A DNA stretch of 64,000 bases from an uncultured Pelagibacteraceae bacterium (GTDB lineage Bacteria; Pseudomonadota; Alphaproteobacteria; Pelagibacterales; Pelagibacteraceae). Shown piece by piece: positions 19,674 to 30,225 of the stretch; position 1 is the stretch's first letter, and every line of letters starts with the position of its first letter. The notes beneath the pieces are model-generated. The model did not search any database, had not been told where the DNA came from, and saw nothing but the letters and a program-made list of their open reading frames with translations. A program made the position numbers and the translations under genes. The stretch covers positions 84,018-148,017 of the forward strand of contig CACIXF010000003.1 of NCBI GenBank assembly GCA_902590535.1. The letters are read 5' to 3'.

Positions 19674-20042
19674 CTATTTATTTGTTTGTTTTATTAAGTT
19701 TTCTATTTTTTCCGCATACTCAAAAGATTCGTCTTTTCTAAAAAGTAATTTTGGTAAAAATTTCATAACCACTTTTTGTGATAAAATTTTTCTAATTAAA
19801 AATGAGTATTCCTTTAAAACATTAATTGTTTCATCCGCATCTTTTCCACCCAATGGAAGAACATATGCTTTAGCAATTTTTAAGTCAGGACTCATTCTAA
19901 CCTCAGTAACCGTTATAGTGTTTGTTTCTAAATTTGGCACCTTAGCCTCATTTCTTATAAAAATCATGCTTAAAGACTGCTTAATCATTTCACCTACTCT
20001 TAACTGTCTTTGTGACACTGGTTTTCCTATTCTATCTGCCAT
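19674..20042 (-). CDS. rbfA: Ribosome-binding factor A
   Basis: RQLRVGEMIKQSLSMIF, TITVTEVRMSPDLKIAKAYVLPLG; between infB and rpsO. Confidence 0.95.
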   Translation of the reverse strand: MADRIGKPVSQRQLRVGEMIKQSLSMIFIRNEAKVPNLETNTITVTEVRMSPDLKIAKAYVLPLGGKDADETINVLKEYSFLIRKILSQKVVMKFLPKLLFRKDESFEYAEKIENLIKQTNK

Positions 20043-22261
20043 TAAATTGACCTCTCAGTAGATGTAACACTAAATGCTTCTATTGTGTCATTTTTTTGAA
20101 AATCCATATAATCCTTAACTGTAATTCCACACTCTTGACCACCACTTACTTGTTTCACTTGGTTTTTTTCTCTAAATATTGTCGAGACTTTTCCAGTATA
20201 AATAATAGCACCATCTCTAATAATTCTTACATCAGATGTGCTATTAATTTCACCCTCTGTTACTTTTGAACCAGCAACTTTTCCAGCACCTGAAACTTTA
20301 AATATTTCTAGAATTTGTGCAGTACCAGTAATTTTTTCTTGAACATCAGGTGCCAATAATCCTGACATTCTTTGTTTAATGTAATCTAAAACTTCATAAA
20401 TAATATTATATGAAGATATTTTTATCTTCTCATTTTCAGCAAGTTTTTTTGCTTCTTTACTTGGTTTAACATTGAAAGCAATTAATACTGCATTTGAAGC
20501 TTTAGCTAATGTAACGTCTGTCTCTGTCACCATTCCAATATCTGCTAGAATGATTTTAGGTTTAACTTCATCGTGTTTAATTTGACTAATTGCATTTTTA
20601 ATTGCTTCTGATGATCCATGTACATCAGATTTAATAATTAAATTTAATTCCTCTGTAGATTGATCTGAAAAAGCTGAGTCTTGAGTTGCAAAAGTTAATG
20701 GATTTTTTCCGTCTTTGCTTTCCTGAGCTCTATTTTCACTCAATGTTTTAGCTTCTTTTTCAGTATCTAGAACAATAAAATCATCACCAGCTTTGGCTGC
20801 ACCATTTATTCCTAAAATTTCAACAGGAGTTGAGGGTAAAGCTTCATTAATATTTTGACCTTTATCATTAATAATGGCTCTTACTTTTCCCCATTTTAAA
20901 CCACTTACAAAAAAATCACCTTTCTTAAGCGTTCCAGTGGTAACAATTATATTTGCAACTGGACCCCTACCAACATCAATTTTTGACTCTAAAACTATAC
21001 CTGTAGCCTTAGACTCATAATCCGTTTTAAGATCTAAAATCTCTGCTTGTAGTATTATTGACTCTACTAATTTATCTAAATTTTGTTTTGTTTTAGTTGA
21101 AATCTCAACCATTAAAGTATCACCAGATAAATCTTCAGCAATTAAGTCGTGCTCTAATAATTGATTTTTTATCTTCTGAGGATCTGCCTCTGGTAGATCA
21201 CATTTATTGATTGCTACAACTATTGGAACATTTGCCGCTTTGGCATGTTTAATAGATTCAACTGTTTGAGGTTTAACTCCATCATCGGCAGCAACTACTA
21301 AAACAACCACATCAGTTAATTTTGATCCTCTTGCTCTCATTTCTGTAAATGCAGCATGACCTGGAGTATCAATAAATGTTAGTTTATTACCCTGGCTTTC
21401 AATTTGATAAGCTCCAATGTGTTGGGTTATTCCACCAAATTCTCCTGAAACTACATTTGCACTTCTGAGCACATCTAGTACTGATGTTTTGCCATGATCC
21501 ACATGACCCATTACAGTAACTATTGGTGGTCGATTTTTTAAATTTTCTGTTCTTGATGCTTTTATTTTTTGAATTATTTCTTCTGCTTTCTCTTCCCTAA
21601 TTGGATTATGACCAAATTCTTTAACTAGATATTCCGCAGTATCTGCAGCTAATGTTTGATTGATAGTCACAGTAACACCCATGCCAAATAAATGCTTAAT
21701 TACATTGCTTGATTGTTCAGCCATTCTATTTGCAAGTTCTCTTACTGTGATTGCCTCTGGAATATTAACATCTCTTTTAATCGGTTTTAAATTTTCTTGA
21801 GAAATATCTTTTGTAGCATTTTTAATTTCTTTTTGTCTTGCTCTCTTTACTGATGCTAAACTTCTTTGTTTTGCATCAATCTCATCACTTAGTGCTCTTG
21901 ATACAGTTAATTTTAACTCTCTCTTCTTTGTTCCTGCTTTTAAAGTTTTTTTATCTTTGTTTTCACTATCTCCTTTAAGTCGTTTAGTAGCTCTTTGCTC
22001 TGCTAGTTTTCTCTTCTCAAAATCATTTGTTATAGGGGGTGATTTAGGATTAAATGAAGGTTTTAATGGTGTTCCTCTTTTGAAAGTTGAGGCTATTCTT
22101 GGCTTATTCGTACTAGATTTAAATGATCCTCCTCTACTCGAGAATTTTCCAGTTTGTTTTTCAATTACTACAGAATTTTTTCCTTGAGATTTAGCAATCT
22201 CAATATTCTTGATTGATTTTTTGGCTGAGCCTGAAATTGTTAATTTTGTTTTTTTCTCCAT
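20042..22261 (-). CDS. infB: Translation initiation factor IF-2
   Basis: PPIVTVMGHVDHGKTSVLD, DTPGHAAFTEMRARG, VAINKCDLPEADP. Confidence 0.98.
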   Translation of the reverse strand: MEKKTKLTISGSAKKSIKNIEIAKSQGKNSVVIEKQTGKFSSRGGSFKSSTNKPRIASTFKRGTPLKPSFNPKSPPITNDFEKRKLAEQRATKRLKGDSENKDKKTLKAGTKKRELKLTVSRALSDEIDAKQRSLASVKRARQKEIKNATKDISQENLKPIKRDVNIPEAITVRELANRMAEQSSNVIKHLFGMGVTVTINQTLAADTAEYLVKEFGHNPIREEKAEEIIQKIKASRTENLKNRPPIVTVMGHVDHGKTSVLDVLRSANVVSGEFGGITQHIGAYQIESQGNKLTFIDTPGHAAFTEMRARGSKLTDVVVLVVAADDGVKPQTVESIKHAKAANVPIVVAINKCDLPEADPQKIKNQLLEHDLIAEDLSGDTLMVEISTKTKQNLDKLVESIILQAEILDLKTDYESKATGIVLESKIDVGRGPVANIIVTTGTLKKGDFFVSGLKWGKVRAIINDKGQNINEALPSTPVEILGINGAAKAGDDFIVLDTEKEAKTLSENRAQESKDGKNPLTFATQDSAFSDQSTEELNLIIKSDVHGSSEAIKNAISQIKHDEVKPKIILADIGMVTETDVTLAKASNAVLIAFNVKPSKEAKKLAENEKIKISSYNIIYEVLDYIKQRMSGLLAPDVQEKITGTAQILEIFKVSGAGKVAGSKVTEGEINSTSDVRIIRDGAIIYTGKVSTIFREKNQVKQVSGGQECGITVKDYMDFQKNDTIEAFSVTSTERSI

Positions 22262-22271
22262 ACCTCATCAC

Positions 22272-23825
22272 TCAATCTTTATAAACAATGTTTCTGGCAG
22301 ACATAATTAGTTCATCCGCTTCTTCTTTAGATAAAGCAAAATCTTCCAGATAACCTTGGATTTTCACTCTCTCACCTTTGACCACGTCATATCCACCAGT
22401 TAATTCATCAGATGCTAAATCTGCAAAATCTTCTAAACTTAAAATTTTTTGTTCGCCAAGTGTGACTAACATTCCTGGTGTTAATCCCTTTAAATTAATC
22501 AAGGCATCTTCCAGACCTAATTCTTTAATTCTATGAGAAATATCCTCTTGATCCTTTTCATAAAACTCTTTAGCTCTTTCTATCAATGCTTTAGCAGTAT
22601 CTTCTTCTATACCTTCAATCTTCATTAAATTTTCAGCTGAACTATCTTTGATGTCATCAATAGTTGAAAAACCTTCAGCAACGAGTAACTGACCCAATGT
22701 TTCATCTAACTCTAAATTTTTTACAAAGTTCTCTGTTTTTTCTTTAAATTCTAATTGTCTTCGTTCAGAGTCTTCTGCATCTGTCATTATATTAATTTCA
22801 TAATTTAAGAGTTTTGTTGCAAGTCTTACATTTTGACCTCTTCTTCCAATTGCTTTGCTTAAATTTTCCTCGGTAAGAATTACATCAAGTTTTTTTCTTT
22901 CACTATCAACGTTAACTCTTTGTACATCAGCTGGTGATAACGCATTTGAAACCAAAATAGCAGGGTCTTCTGACCAATTAACTATATCAATTTTCTCTCC
23001 TTGAAGTTCATTTACAACAGCTTGAACTCTTGAACCTCTCATACCTACACAAGCACCTACTGGATCTAGAGATGTATCAACTGCTTTAACACATATTTTA
23101 GCTCTACTTCCAGGATCTCTTGAAGAAGATTTAATTTCTATTAGTCCATCATAAATTTCAGGAACCTCTTGAACAAAAAGCTTTTCCATAAATTTAGGAT
23201 GAGCTCTAGATAGAAATATTTGTTGCCCTCTGGGTTCTCTTCTAACATCATAACAATAAGCTTTTATACGATCACCTGCTTTAATATTTTCACGAGGTAT
23301 TAATTCATTTTTTTGAATTATTGCTTCAGTTCTTCCTAAATCAACAATCACATTTCCAAATTCTAATCTCTTTACAATTCCGCTTAAAATAGAGTCTTTC
23401 TTATCAATAAAATCATTAAATTGTCTTTCTCTTTCAGCTTCTCTTACATTAAAACTAATCACCTGCTTTGCGGTTTGCGCAGCTATTCTTCCAAAATCAA
23501 ATGAAGGAAGTGGCTGTAATACTTCGTCACCAATAGACTTGTCTTTGTTTAATTCATTTAAATTAATTGCATCTTCCAATTTTATCTCTGTATTTACATT
23601 TTCAGGATTTTCAGCGATTATCAATTTTCTAAAAAGTTCAATATCTCCATTGTCTCTATTGATAGAAACTTTAATTTCATTTTCCTGTCCAAATTTTGAT
23701 TTTGCAGCTTTAGCAATACCAGTTTCCATAGAACTTATAATTAGTTCTTTATCAATTGATTTTTCTAAAGCTACAGCTTCAGCAATTCTTAATAATTCAA
23801 GTTTATCTGCTCTTTTATTTAACAT
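22272..23825 (-). CDS. nusA: Transcription termination/antitermination factor NusA
   Basis: S1/KH domains (CVGMRGSRVQAVVNELQGEKIDIVNWSED, KAIGRRGQNVRLATKLLNYEINIM); start placed at MLNKRADKLELLRIAEAVA. Confidence 0.97.
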   Translation of the reverse strand: MLNKRADKLELLRIAEAVALEKSIDKELIISSMETGIAKAAKSKFGQENEIKVSINRDNGDIELFRKLIIAENPENVNTEIKLEDAINLNELNKDKSIGDEVLQPLPSFDFGRIAAQTAKQVISFNVREAERERQFNDFIDKKDSILSGIVKRLEFGNVIVDLGRTEAIIQKNELIPRENIKAGDRIKAYCYDVRREPRGQQIFLSRAHPKFMEKLFVQEVPEIYDGLIEIKSSSRDPGSRAKICVKAVDTSLDPVGACVGMRGSRVQAVVNELQGEKIDIVNWSEDPAILVSNALSPADVQRVNVDSERKKLDVILTEENLSKAIGRRGQNVRLATKLLNYEINIMTDAEDSERRQLEFKEKTENFVKNLELDETLGQLLVAEGFSTIDDIKDSSAENLMKIEGIEEDTAKALIERAKEFYEKDQEDISHRIKELGLEDALINLKGLTPGMLVTLGEQKILSLEDFADLASDELTGGYDVVKGERVKIQGYLEDFALSKEEADELIMSARNIVYKD

Positions 23826-23840
23826 AATTTTGTTTACTCC

Positions 23841-23867
23841 AAAAAAAAATGGGCTAGAGCCCATTTT
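23841..23867 (-). terminator. Rho-independent terminator between metK and nusA (in nusA leader)
   Basis: Minus strand: AAAATGGGCT-CT-AGCCCATTTT stem running into nine T; ends 15 bp upstream of the nusA start codon. Confidence 0.85.
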
Positions 23868-23890
23868 GTAAAGTTCAATAATGTAGTTGC

Positions 23891-23918
23891 AATATAGTAA
23901 AGTTTTTTTTTAATTCAA
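23891..23918 (-). promoter_or_regulatory. Candidate sigma70-type promoter for nusA
   Basis: Minus strand TTGAAT-16 nt-TATATT located between metK stop and the terminator hairpin. Confidence 0.35.
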
Positions 23919-23924
23919 CAGAAA

Positions 23925-25094
23925 CTATTTTGAAAAAACGTTAGTTTTATCAGTTTTTTCCCACGAAAATGAACCATTCTCTTCAGGTGCTCTACCAAAA
24001 TGACCATAGGCGGCTGTTTTTTCATAAATTGGTTTATTTAAATTCAACATTTCTCTGATACCTCTAGGGCTCAAATCAAAATTTTCTTTAATCTTTTCTA
24101 CAACAAATTTATTTTTATCTAGATCGTTATCAAATAAATCAACATAAATAGATAATGGTTTTGACACGCCAATTGCATAAGCTAACTGAATTAAACATTT
24201 TTCTGCAATTTTAGAACCAACAACATTTTTAGCAATATATCTTGCCGCATAAGCCGCTGATCTGTCAACTTTTGTTGGGTCTTTTCCTGAAAAAGCGCCA
24301 CCACCATGAGGTGCGGCTCCACCATAAGTATCAACAATAATTTTTCTACCTGTCAAACCACAATCTCCATCTGGACCACCAATTACAAAATTTCCTGTAG
24401 GATTTACATAAAACTCATCCTCGTTAAAACCATCAAGAAAATTTTCAGGAATAGACTTTAACATATAAGGTCTGAGTAAATCTCTGACTTGTGACTGATT
24501 AACATCTGGAGAATGCTGTGAAGAGATAACTACAGATTTTACTTTAGATGGTTTTCCATCAACATACTCGAATGTTACCTGGCTTTTTGAATCTGGTTCA
24601 ATATTTTTTAATTTTCCAGATTTTCTATCTTCAGCCATTAATCTTAAAATTTTATGAGAATAATGTATAGGTGCCGGCATTAAAACATCAGTTTCATTAC
24701 ATGCATATCCGAACATAATACCTTGATCTCCAGCTCCTTCATCTTTGTTACCAGAGGAATCTACACCCATAGCAATATCAGCTGATTGGGAATGTAAATG
24801 GCTTTCAATTTTTGTAGCTTCTTTCCAGGTAAATCCTTCTTGGTCATAACCAATATCTTTTATACAATTTCTTACTTTTTCAATTAATTCATCTTTTTTA
24901 ATTTCTGGTCCTCTTACTTCTCCAGCTAAAACTACTTTATTTGTCGTAGTTAGTGTTTCGCAGGCAACTCTAGAATATGGATCTCCAGAAATAAAACTAT
25001 CAACAACCATATCTGAAATCCTATCAGACACTTTATCTGGATGGCCTTCTGAAACGGACTCACTAGTGAAAAGATAATTTTTTAAATTACTCAT
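23925..25094 (-). CDS. metK: S-adenosylmethionine synthetase
   Basis: [55 protein letters not shown]. Confidence 0.98.
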   Translation of the reverse strand: MSNLKNYLFTSESVSEGHPDKVSDRISDMVVDSFISGDPYSRVACETLTTTNKVVLAGEVRGPEIKKDELIEKVRNCIKDIGYDQEGFTWKEATKIESHLHSQSADIAMGVDSSGNKDEGAGDQGIMFGYACNETDVLMPAPIHYSHKILRLMAEDRKSGKLKNIEPDSKSQVTFEYVDGKPSKVKSVVISSQHSPDVNQSQVRDLLRPYMLKSIPENFLDGFNEDEFYVNPTGNFVIGGPDGDCGLTGRKIIVDTYGGAAPHGGGAFSGKDPTKVDRSAAYAARYIAKNVVGSKIAEKCLIQLAYAIGVSKPLSIYVDLFDNDLDKNKFVVEKIKENFDLSPRGIREMLNLNKPIYEKTAAYGHFGRAPEENGSFSWEKTDKTNVFSK

Positions 25095-26631
25095 TTTTAA
25101 GTTTCTTAAATGAAAATATTAAAAAAATATACAATAAAATTATTAATGCAAAAATTTTATTTCCAAATTTTGAAAATAGTGTCATCTCTATTTTTCTTGA
25201 CTCAATTAAATCTATATAACCAGAATTGTTAATATCAACTTTTTGCTCAATAACTCCCATTGGGTTAATAATTGCTGTTATCCCATTATTTGCAGACCTT
25301 AAAACATATTTTCCACTCTCTATAGCTCTAAAAATACTATGAGTAAAATGTTGCTCTGGACCGATTGATTTACCAAACCAACCATCTTCAGAAATATTTA
25401 CAATATAGTCAAAGTTACTGTTAGTGAAAATTTTACCAGAATAAATTATCTCGTAACAAATAAGGGGCAATATTTTCACCGATAAATTATTATATGTGAG
25501 ATCAATTATGTTTCTTTCTTCACCCTTTGAATATGATTGATAGTCATTAGTAATTGTTTTTAAGCCAATACTTTTTAATAATTTTTCAAAAGGTAAAAAT
25601 TCTCCAAAAGGGACAAGATTAATTTTTTTATATGAATTTATTACATTGAGGTCATGTTCAAAAATAGATAATGAATTAAAATATTTTACAGTCTTGTTTT
25701 TATCTTCTTTGCTATTAATTCCAATTGCTAATAAATGATTTTTGTTGAATTTATTTTCAAATAACCATTTGTATTCTTTTAGTTGGTCTTGTGAAATACC
25801 TGGAATAATACCTTCTGGCCAAATAAAAATTATTTTTTCACTTTTTTTAGGTGAGCTAATTTCAATTAGTTCTTCTATTGCAGTTATGGGATCAACATTG
25901 TTATAAAATCTATCTATACTTATATTTGAACTCAAAATTCTTATTTTATAGTCAAGATTTTTTAAATCTTGATTGTTAAATTTTTCTAAATTTTGTGAAC
26001 CAAGGACATAAAATGACATTGTTGTAATAAGAAACGCAACACAAACACTAATATCTTTTTTATTTTCTCTTAAAATAAATATTGATGGACTTGTAAATAA
26101 TGAAATACAAAAAAGATTAAAGCTGTAGGTACCTATGATTGAAGTAATATTTAAAATTTCGATTTGATTAGAGAAACTATAAGCGATTAAATTCCAAGGA
26201 AAACCGGTTAGTATTGATCCTCGTAGAAATTCTACTATTCCAAATATCAAAGAAAAAAGAAAAAATGAGCTCAAATTTTTATTTGGTTTTAAAACTACAA
26301 ATAAATAAGCAACTAAACCATAAAACAAGGCCAAGAAACTAGGTATTAAAAATATTGTAAAAGGTATAAAAAACTTAAAATTTTGATCAAACGTTAATGA
26401 TATTGAGATCCAATATAAATTACTTACAAAATAACCGAACCCAAATAACCAACCATAAAGAAAAAATATTTTTTTATTTTTATAAAGCTCAATTTTTTTT
26501 ATTAAAAATAAATAGAATAAACTAAAAGTTAAAAAATTTATTATAACATAATTAAATGGAGGTAAACTTAAGGAAGTAAGCACTCCTAATAAAACTAAAT
26601 AAATTAATTCAATATAAAATTTATTTTTCAA
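25087..26631 (-). CDS. lnt: Apolipoprotein N-acyltransferase
   Basis: Multiple TM N-terminus plus nitrilase-like domain ([49 protein letters not shown]). Confidence 0.95.
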   Translation of the reverse strand: MKNKFYIELIYLVLLGVLTSLSLPPFNYVIINFLTFSLFYLFLIKKIELYKNKKIFFLYGWLFGFGYFVSNLYWISISLTFDQNFKFFIPFTIFLIPSFLALFYGLVAYLFVVLKPNKNLSSFFLFSLIFGIVEFLRGSILTGFPWNLIAYSFSNQIEILNITSIIGTYSFNLFCISLFTSPSIFILRENKKDISVCVAFLITTMSFYVLGSQNLEKFNNQDLKNLDYKIRILSSNISIDRFYNNVDPITAIEELIEISSPKKSEKIIFIWPEGIIPGISQDQLKEYKWLFENKFNKNHLLAIGINSKEDKNKTVKYFNSLSIFEHDLNVINSYKKINLVPFGEFLPFEKLLKSIGLKTITNDYQSYSKGEERNIIDLTYNNLSVKILPLICYEIIYSGKIFTNSNFDYIVNISEDGWFGKSIGPEQHFTHSIFRAIESGKYVLRSANNGITAIINPMGVIEQKVDINNSGYIDLIESRKIEMTLFSKFGNKIFALIILLYIFLIFSFKKLKNE

Positions 26632-26632
26632 C

Positions 26633-27094
26633 TTAATTAATTTTTGATTGTACAGATTTAAATAATATATTTTCCTCTTTTAACATTTTGGAATAATCTT
26701 TATTACTTTTATGATCAAAACCTAATAGATGAAGAAAACCATGTATTAATATTTTAGCAACTTTTTCTTTAAAAGATTTTAAATCTTGTGATCTTGGTTT
26801 GTCTAGATAATTATAGCTAATTATAATGTCTCCCAAATAAGTATTTTTTTTAATTTTTATTTTTTTATCTAATGGAAAAGATAAAATATTAGTAGATTTA
26901 TTTTTTTTTCTAAAAACCTTATTTAATTTTTTAATATTCTTATTGTTAGAAAGTAATAGTGTGAAGGTTACTTTTTTATTCAAAAATTTATATTTTTTTG
27001 GAAAAGCTTTACATATTTTTTTAAAAAAAATATCCTTATTTTTAAGCCTTTTTGACCAAGCCTTCTCGTCGGAGAAGACATTAATACTAATCAT
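26633..27094 (-). CDS. ybeY: Endoribonuclease YbeY
   Basis: HGFLHLLGFDH metal-binding motif; between phoH and lnt. Confidence 0.95.
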   Translation of the reverse strand: MISINVFSDEKAWSKRLKNKDIFFKKICKAFPKKYKFLNKKVTFTLLLSNNKNIKKLNKVFRKKNKSTNILSFPLDKKIKIKKNTYLGDIIISYNYLDKPRSQDLKSFKEKVAKILIHGFLHLLGFDHKSNKDYSKMLKEENILFKSVQSKIN

Positions 27095-28082
27095 TATTTG
27101 AGTATGCTTTAACTATTTTAGAAACAAGTGGATGTCTAACTACATCTGAGTGATCAAAATCAACTATGGATATTTCCTTTAAATGCCCAAGCAACTCTTT
27201 TGATCGGACTAATCCTGACATGCTTTTATTTGGTAAATCAATTTGAGAAGGGTCTCCATTAACAACTATTTTTGAATTTTCTCCAATACGTGTTAAAAAC
27301 ATTTTAATCTGTGTATCAGTAGCATTTTGCGCTTCATCTAAAATTGCAAAGGAATTTTTAAGAGTTCTACCTCTCATAAAAGCTAAAGGCGCAATCTCTA
27401 TATCTCCAATCTCAATCATTCTCTGTATTTTTTCAAAGTCGAAGAGATCATATAAAGAGTCATATAAAGGTCTAAGATAAGGATCTACTTTTTCCTTCAT
27501 ATCACCTGGTAAAAATCCCAAACGCTCACCCGCTTCTACAGCCGGTCTTGAAAGAATAATTCTCTCAATCTTTTTCTCTAAAAGCATAGTTAAACCTACA
27601 GCTACTGCCAAAAAAGTTTTTCCTGTTCCCGCTGGTCCAGCTGAAATTACAATATCACTCTCCCTCAAAGCTCTCACATAGCTTTTTTGTTTTTCAGATC
27701 TAGGAATTATAGATTTCTTGGGAGTTTTGATAATGTCTGTAACATTATTATTTTTTACTTTTTCATTAATCATAAAGTTATCAACTGATGAAAGTATATC
27801 TTTATTCTCTATACTTCCATTATTAATAAATTGATTAGCCAAAAATTGAATAGCGTTTTTAATTTTTTCATTCTTTTCAGGTGTTGATTTAATTAAAATT
27901 GAATTTCCCCTTGAATACAGACTGCAATTTGTAATTTTTTCTAATTCTTGTAAATTTTTATTAAATTCTCCAACAACACCCATTAACAAGTTGTTGTCAT
28001 GAAATATAACACTTAAAGAATTGTTATCTGAATAAACAAATTTGAAAGATTGATCGATATTTTTTTTTTTTATTTCACTCAA
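27087..28082 (-). CDS. PhoH-family ATPase (YbeZ)
   Basis: VISAGPAGTGKTFLAVAVG, RPAVEAGERLGFLPGDMKEKVDPYLRPLYD, ILDEAQNAT. Confidence 0.95.
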   Translation of the reverse strand: MSEIKKKNIDQSFKFVYSDNNSLSVIFHDNNLLMGVVGEFNKNLQELEKITNCSLYSRGNSILIKSTPEKNEKIKNAIQFLANQFINNGSIENKDILSSVDNFMINEKVKNNNVTDIIKTPKKSIIPRSEKQKSYVRALRESDIVISAGPAGTGKTFLAVAVGLTMLLEKKIERIILSRPAVEAGERLGFLPGDMKEKVDPYLRPLYDSLYDLFDFEKIQRMIEIGDIEIAPLAFMRGRTLKNSFAILDEAQNATDTQIKMFLTRIGENSKIVVNGDPSQIDLPNKSMSGLVRSKELLGHLKEISIVDFDHSDVVRHPLVSKIVKAYSNND

Positions 28083-28085
28083 GTT

Positions 28086-29414
28086 CTAAGCAACCTTCTG
28101 ATCCGAATTAGTTATAATTTCACCGAATAAAGTATTTCTATTACTATCTTTAATTCTTATTTGCACTATATTTCCAATATCACTCTTTTTACCATTAAAA
28201 ATTACAGATGTCATATACTCAGATCTGCCAAAAGCTTTGCTTTTATCATCGGTTAAATTTTCAACCAAAACATCTATAACTTTTCCCTTCAATGAGTTGT
28301 TCATTTGGATTTGATTTTCGAATAAAACATTTTGAATTTTTTCTAATCTTTCAAAAGAAATTTTTTTTTCAATTAAGTCTAAATCTTCAGCTACTGTTCC
28401 AGGTCTTGGACTAAAGATGAAAGAGTAAGAGTTAATAAATTTAACCCTTTCAATTAAATTAAAGGTATCTTTAAAATCCTGATCTTCTTCACCGGGATAA
28501 CCTATAATAAAATCACTTGAAAATTCTATCTTTGGATTAATTTCTTTTAATTTATCAAAAGTATTTAGATATTCCTCAATAGTATGTTTTCTATTCATTG
28601 AGTTTAAAATTTTATTAGATCCACTTTGAACAGGTAAATGTACAAGTGGCATTAACTTTTTAGAAGTTTTATAAACTTCAATCAAATCCTCAGTCATATC
28701 TTTTGGGTGAGATGTTGTGTATCTAAGTCTTTTAATTTCAGATATTTTTTCAATATTTAAAATCAAATCTGATAGTCTATATCCTTCATTATCATAAGCA
28801 TTTACATTTTGACCAAGTAAAATTATTTCTTTTGCACCATTATCAGCTAAATATTTTGCTTCATCCAAAATTTGTTTAAATGGTCTCGAATATTCTGGTC
28901 CTCTTGTAAATGGAACCACACAAAAATGACAAAACTTATCACATCCTTCTTGAATGGTTAAAAAAGATGAAACTTTTCCAGCTTCATTTTTTATTTTGCT
29001 TAAATATTTAAATTTAGAAACCGCATCAAACTCAGTCTCTTCTATCTTTTTCTTTTTTTTAATATAATTTAAAATTGTATCATTAATTTTATGATAAGCT
29101 TGAGGACCAATAACTAAATCTATGTAAGGTTCTCTTTTAAGCATTTCTTGGTTTTCTGCTTGAGCAACACAACCTGCAATGATCACCAATGGTTTTTTTT
29201 TAGATCTAAAAATTTTTTTTACTCTACCTATTTCATGATAAACTTTTTCTTTTGCTTTATCCCTAATGTGACATGTGTTTAAAAGATAACAGTTTGCTTC
29301 CTCATATTTTTCTGTTTTTTCATAACCAATTTTTTTGACTGAATCATATATTCTATTAGAGTCATACTCATTCATTTGACATCCAAAAGTTTTAATAAAT
29401 ATTTTTTGATTCAT
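28086..29414 (-). CDS. miaB: tRNA-2-methylthio-N6-dimethylallyladenosine synthase
   Basis: KTFGCQMNEYDSNRI, EGCDKFCHFCVVPFTRG radical SAM motif, C-terminal TRAM. Confidence 0.96.
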   Translation of the reverse strand: MNQKIFIKTFGCQMNEYDSNRIYDSVKKIGYEKTEKYEEANCYLLNTCHIRDKAKEKVYHEIGRVKKIFRSKKKPLVIIAGCVAQAENQEMLKREPYIDLVIGPQAYHKINDTILNYIKKKKKIEETEFDAVSKFKYLSKIKNEAGKVSSFLTIQEGCDKFCHFCVVPFTRGPEYSRPFKQILDEAKYLADNGAKEIILLGQNVNAYDNEGYRLSDLILNIEKISEIKRLRYTTSHPKDMTEDLIEVYKTSKKLMPLVHLPVQSGSNKILNSMNRKHTIEEYLNTFDKLKEINPKIEFSSDFIIGYPGEEDQDFKDTFNLIERVKFINSYSFIFSPRPGTVAEDLDLIEKKISFERLEKIQNVLFENQIQMNNSLKGKVIDVLVENLTDDKSKAFGRSEYMTSVIFNGKKSDIGNIVQIRIKDSNRNTLFGEIITNSDQKVA

Positions 29415-29416
29415 AA

Positions 29417-29830
29417 TTATTGGGATTTTTTCTTAACCCCATATAATTCTAATTTATGGTCTACTAATTTATATCCGTATTTTTCTGCAACTTTTTTTTG
29501 CAACTTTTCAATTTCTTCGTCTACAAATTCTATGATTTCACCAGTTTTAACATCTATTAAATGATCATGATGACCTTCATTAAGCTCCTCATATCTTGCT
29601 TTCCCACCTTTAAACTCATGCTTTGTTAATATTCCAGACTCTTCAAATAGTTTTACTGTTCTATAAACAGTTGCAATACTTATTTTTGCATCAATTTTAG
29701 ATACTCTATTATAAAGCTCATCTACATCCGGGTGGTCAGAAGACTCCGACATTACTTGCGCAATTACTCTTCTTTGATCAGTTAATTTAACTCCTTTTGC
29801 TATACATTTTTGCTCTATTGTTTCTGACAT
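29417..29830 (-). CDS. fur: Fur-family regulator
   Basis: GVKLTDQRRVIAQVMSESSDHPDVDELYNRVSKIDAKISIATVYRTVKLFEESG, HHDHLIDVKTGEIIEF. Confidence 0.9.
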   Translation of the reverse strand: MSETIEQKCIAKGVKLTDQRRVIAQVMSESSDHPDVDELYNRVSKIDAKISIATVYRTVKLFEESGILTKHEFKGGKARYEELNEGHHDHLIDVKTGEIIEFVDEEIEKLQKKVAEKYGYKLVDHKLELYGVKKKSQ

Positions 29831-29838
29831 AAATAATT

Positions 29839-30225
29839 TTAACTTAAATAAATAGGGTTAATCAAATTTTTTTTAACATTAAATTTATCACACAAATGAG
29901 GGATATTTTCGTATTTTATGTCTTTTTCACCTTTAAAATCTTGAATGCTATAACAGTAGTAATCAATATTATTAGTTAAATTAAATGCTTTAACTATAGA
30001 AAGTGAATTTCTTATTCCCGCAAAACTTCCAGGCCCTCTATTTAAATAAATTGTATTAATATCTTTCAAGTTTAACTGTTTAGAATTTAAAAAATCATTA
30101 ATAATTAAAGTTAATTTTTCATAATTAATTTTAGTATTCTCTTTAGTAATATTATAAATATCATTACTAGTTATGATCATTAAAAAAATTTTTTCACTGG
30201 CTACATCAATTATCAGTTTATTCAT
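29839..30225 (-). CDS. tsaB: TsaB-like tRNA threonylcarbamoyladenosine biosynthesis protein (short form, 128 aa)
   Basis: NRGPGSFAGIRNSLSIVKAF motif and terminal NPIYLS; start placed at MNKLIIDVASEK; upstream of fur. Confidence 0.85.
   Translation of the reverse strand: MNKLIIDVASEKIFLMIITSNDIYNITKENTKINYEKLTLIINDFLNSKQLNLKDINTIYLNRGPGSFAGIRNSLSIVKAFNLTNNIDYYCYSIQDFKGEKDIKYENIPHLCDKFNVKKNLINPIYLS

Noticed and set aside
19462-20061. 199-aa + strand ORF antisense to rpsO/rbfA
   Set aside because: Shadow ORF spanning two conserved genes.
25087-25094. Possible SAM riboswitch upstream of metK
   Set aside because: lnt overlaps the metK start, leaving no leader for a riboswitch.
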